Shown here piece after piece: positions 63,077 through 64,000 of a stretch of DNA of 64,000 nt. The translations under genes were made by a program, and so were the position numbers. Each line of letters begins with the position of its first letter. The first letter of the stretch is position 1. Where the stretch lies: the NCBI GenBank assembly GCA_022508265.1, contig JAFLVP010000006.1, positions 1 to 64,000 of the forward strand, read 5' to 3'. The notes under the pieces were generated by a model. The model worked only from the letters and a program-made list of their open reading frames with translations, was not told the DNA's origin and ran no database searches. Origin of the DNA: Clostridiales bacterium. GTDB taxonomy: Bacteria > Bacillota > Clostridia > Christensenellales > Borkfalkiaceae.

Positions 63077-64000
63077 TTAACCTTTTATTATATCTACCCA
63101 GCCGTATTTATCTTGATACTTACCGCACTGAATTCCGGTAAGTTCATCGTAAAGCATTTTACTGATTTCTCCCATTTCGCCACCGTTGACAACGTAATCT
63201 CTGCCTTGATAGCCAAACTGACCGACGGGGGAAATTACCGCTGCCGTACCTGTACCGAACACCTCGGTCAGGGTTCCGTTTTCTGCGGCTTCCGCAACTT
63301 TGCGGATATCAACCTTGCACTCGCGCACTTTGATATGCTTGTCTTTGAGAAGCTGTATTGCGCTCCTGCGGGTTATGCCGGGCAAAATGCTACCGTCTAA
63401 CTCGGGGGTATATACTACGCCGTTGATTACGAAGAAGATGTTCATTGCGCCAACTTCTTCAACATAACGGTGATACTTTGCGTCCAGCCACATTGCTTGG
63501 TCGTAACCTTCAGCCTTAGCAAGCTCACCTGCCTTCATGCTGGCTGCATAGTTGCCTATTACCTTGTTGCCGCCCGTGCCGCCCTTTGCTGCGCGGACAT
63601 AATGCTCTTCAACGAGAAGTTTAACGGGTTGCAATCCATTTGCATAGTACGAGCCGACAGGTCCTACTATTACGAAAAAGGTGTAGGTTTTGGATGCGTG
63701 AACGCCGAGAGCGGGTTCAGTTGCAATCATTGTGGGTCTTATGTACATAGCCATGCCTTCGGACGAAGGAATCCAATCCTCTTCTAAAAGGACGAGCTGC
63801 TTTATAGCGTCATATATAAACTGTTTGTCAAAAACGGGCATACACAGACGCTCTGCCGAGTCACACATTCTGGCAAGATTGTCCATAAGGCGGAAGAGGC
63901 GGATTTTGCCATTTTTATCCTTATATGCCTTTGCTCCTTCAAATATGCCCTGCGCATAGTGCAGAACGGAAGAGGAGGGGTCTAATGTTAAAGGTTGATA
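63077..64000 (-). CDS. ilvE: Branched-chain amino acid aminotransferase (partial)
   Basis: The gene continues beyond the right edge, so its N-terminus is missing; the track's start at 63886 is internal. The visible 307 residues begin with TLDPSSSVLHYAQGIFEGAKAY, which is the family's substrate-site region, followed by RLFRLMDNLARM, YIRPTMIATEPALGV, the cofactor lysine in WLDAKYHRYVEE and the later TRRSAIQLLKD and EVFGTGTAAVISPVG. It transfers amino groups between leucine, isoleucine or valine and 2-oxoglutarate. No terminator was seen between its stop and the tdh start. Confidence 0.94.
   Translation of the reverse strand, partial: YQPLTLDPSSSVLHYAQGIFEGAKAYKDKNGKIRLFRLMDNLARMCDSAERLCMPVFDKQFIYDAIKQLVLLEEDWIPSSEGMAMYIRPTMIATEPALGVHASKTYTFFVIVGPVGSYYANGLQPVKLLVEEHYVRAAKGGTGGNKVIGNYAASMKAGELAKAEGYDQAMWLDAKYHRYVEEVGAMNIFFVINGVVYTPELDGSILPGITRRSAIQLLKDKHIKVRECKVDIRKVAEAAENGTLTEVFGTGTAAVISPVGQFGYQGRDYVVNGGEMGEISKMLYDELTGIQCGKYQDKYGWVDIIKG

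Overview
This window comes from a low-to-moderate G+C, spore-forming, single-membrane Firmicute. The evidence is a spoIIAA-spoIIAB-sigF operon, the SCIFF peptide with its radical-SAM maturase, a TIGR04086 membrane protein, HemZ, and lipoproteins with Gram-positive-type signals. Gene content and order suggest an anaerobic Clostridia member, perhaps of the Christensenellales; that placement is inference only. Most of the window is conserved chromosomal core, read mainly on the + strand. Layout: 1-480 is an accessory scrap with a probable serine-recombinase C-terminal remnant and a large fold-back repeat, next to five tRNA genes (Met-Asp-Phe-Thr-Tyr) transcribed on the minus strand from one consensus promoter. 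1.2-2.7 kb is the sigma-F operon. 2.9-9.0 kb holds an aminotransferase, then ruvC, ruvA, ruvB, queA and tgt, with a structured element filling the ruvC-ruvA gap. 9.1-14.3 kb is a secretion and RiPP block: yajC, TIGR04086, scfA, scfB, secD, secF. 14.3-20.7 kb is recJ, relA/spoT, a metallo-beta-lactamase-fold hydrolase and hemZ. 20.8-24.4 kb has a small membrane protein, rpsO, pnp and an XRE regulator. 24.6-32.7 kb has uvrB-uvrA, a ferritin-like protein and two flavoprotein genes. The most distinctive part is 33.1-54.1 kb, which looks like one operon of about 21 kb. A consensus promoter leads into a 1378-residue lipoprotein, a 2485-residue cell-surface subtilisin-like protease with BspA-type leucine-rich repeats, a third surface lipoprotein, a complete oligopeptide ABC importer (oversized OppA, then OppB, C, D, F) and a small membrane protein, ended by a strong terminator. 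The arrangement suggests a surface machine that binds and cuts protein and imports the peptides. 54.1-60.7 kb has pyk (minus strand), RNase P RNA, an M29 aminopeptidase, glutamate dehydrogenase, uracil phosphoribosyltransferase, and an XRE repressor divergent from a membrane-protein gene with a palindrome lying on its promoter. 60.7-64.0 kb has tdh-kbl threonine catabolism genes and a partial branched-chain aminotransferase, all minus strand. The amino-acid genes downstream of the peptide importer (aminopeptidase, glutamate dehydrogenase, threonine and branched-chain amino acid metabolism) fit an amino-acid-fermenting lifestyle. A second theme is translation start signals: ruvC, uvrB and the 30056 flavoprotein gene each have a near-consensus promoter whose predicted start point falls within about four bases of the ATG and no Shine-Dalgarno sequence, so leaderless mRNAs are predicted.
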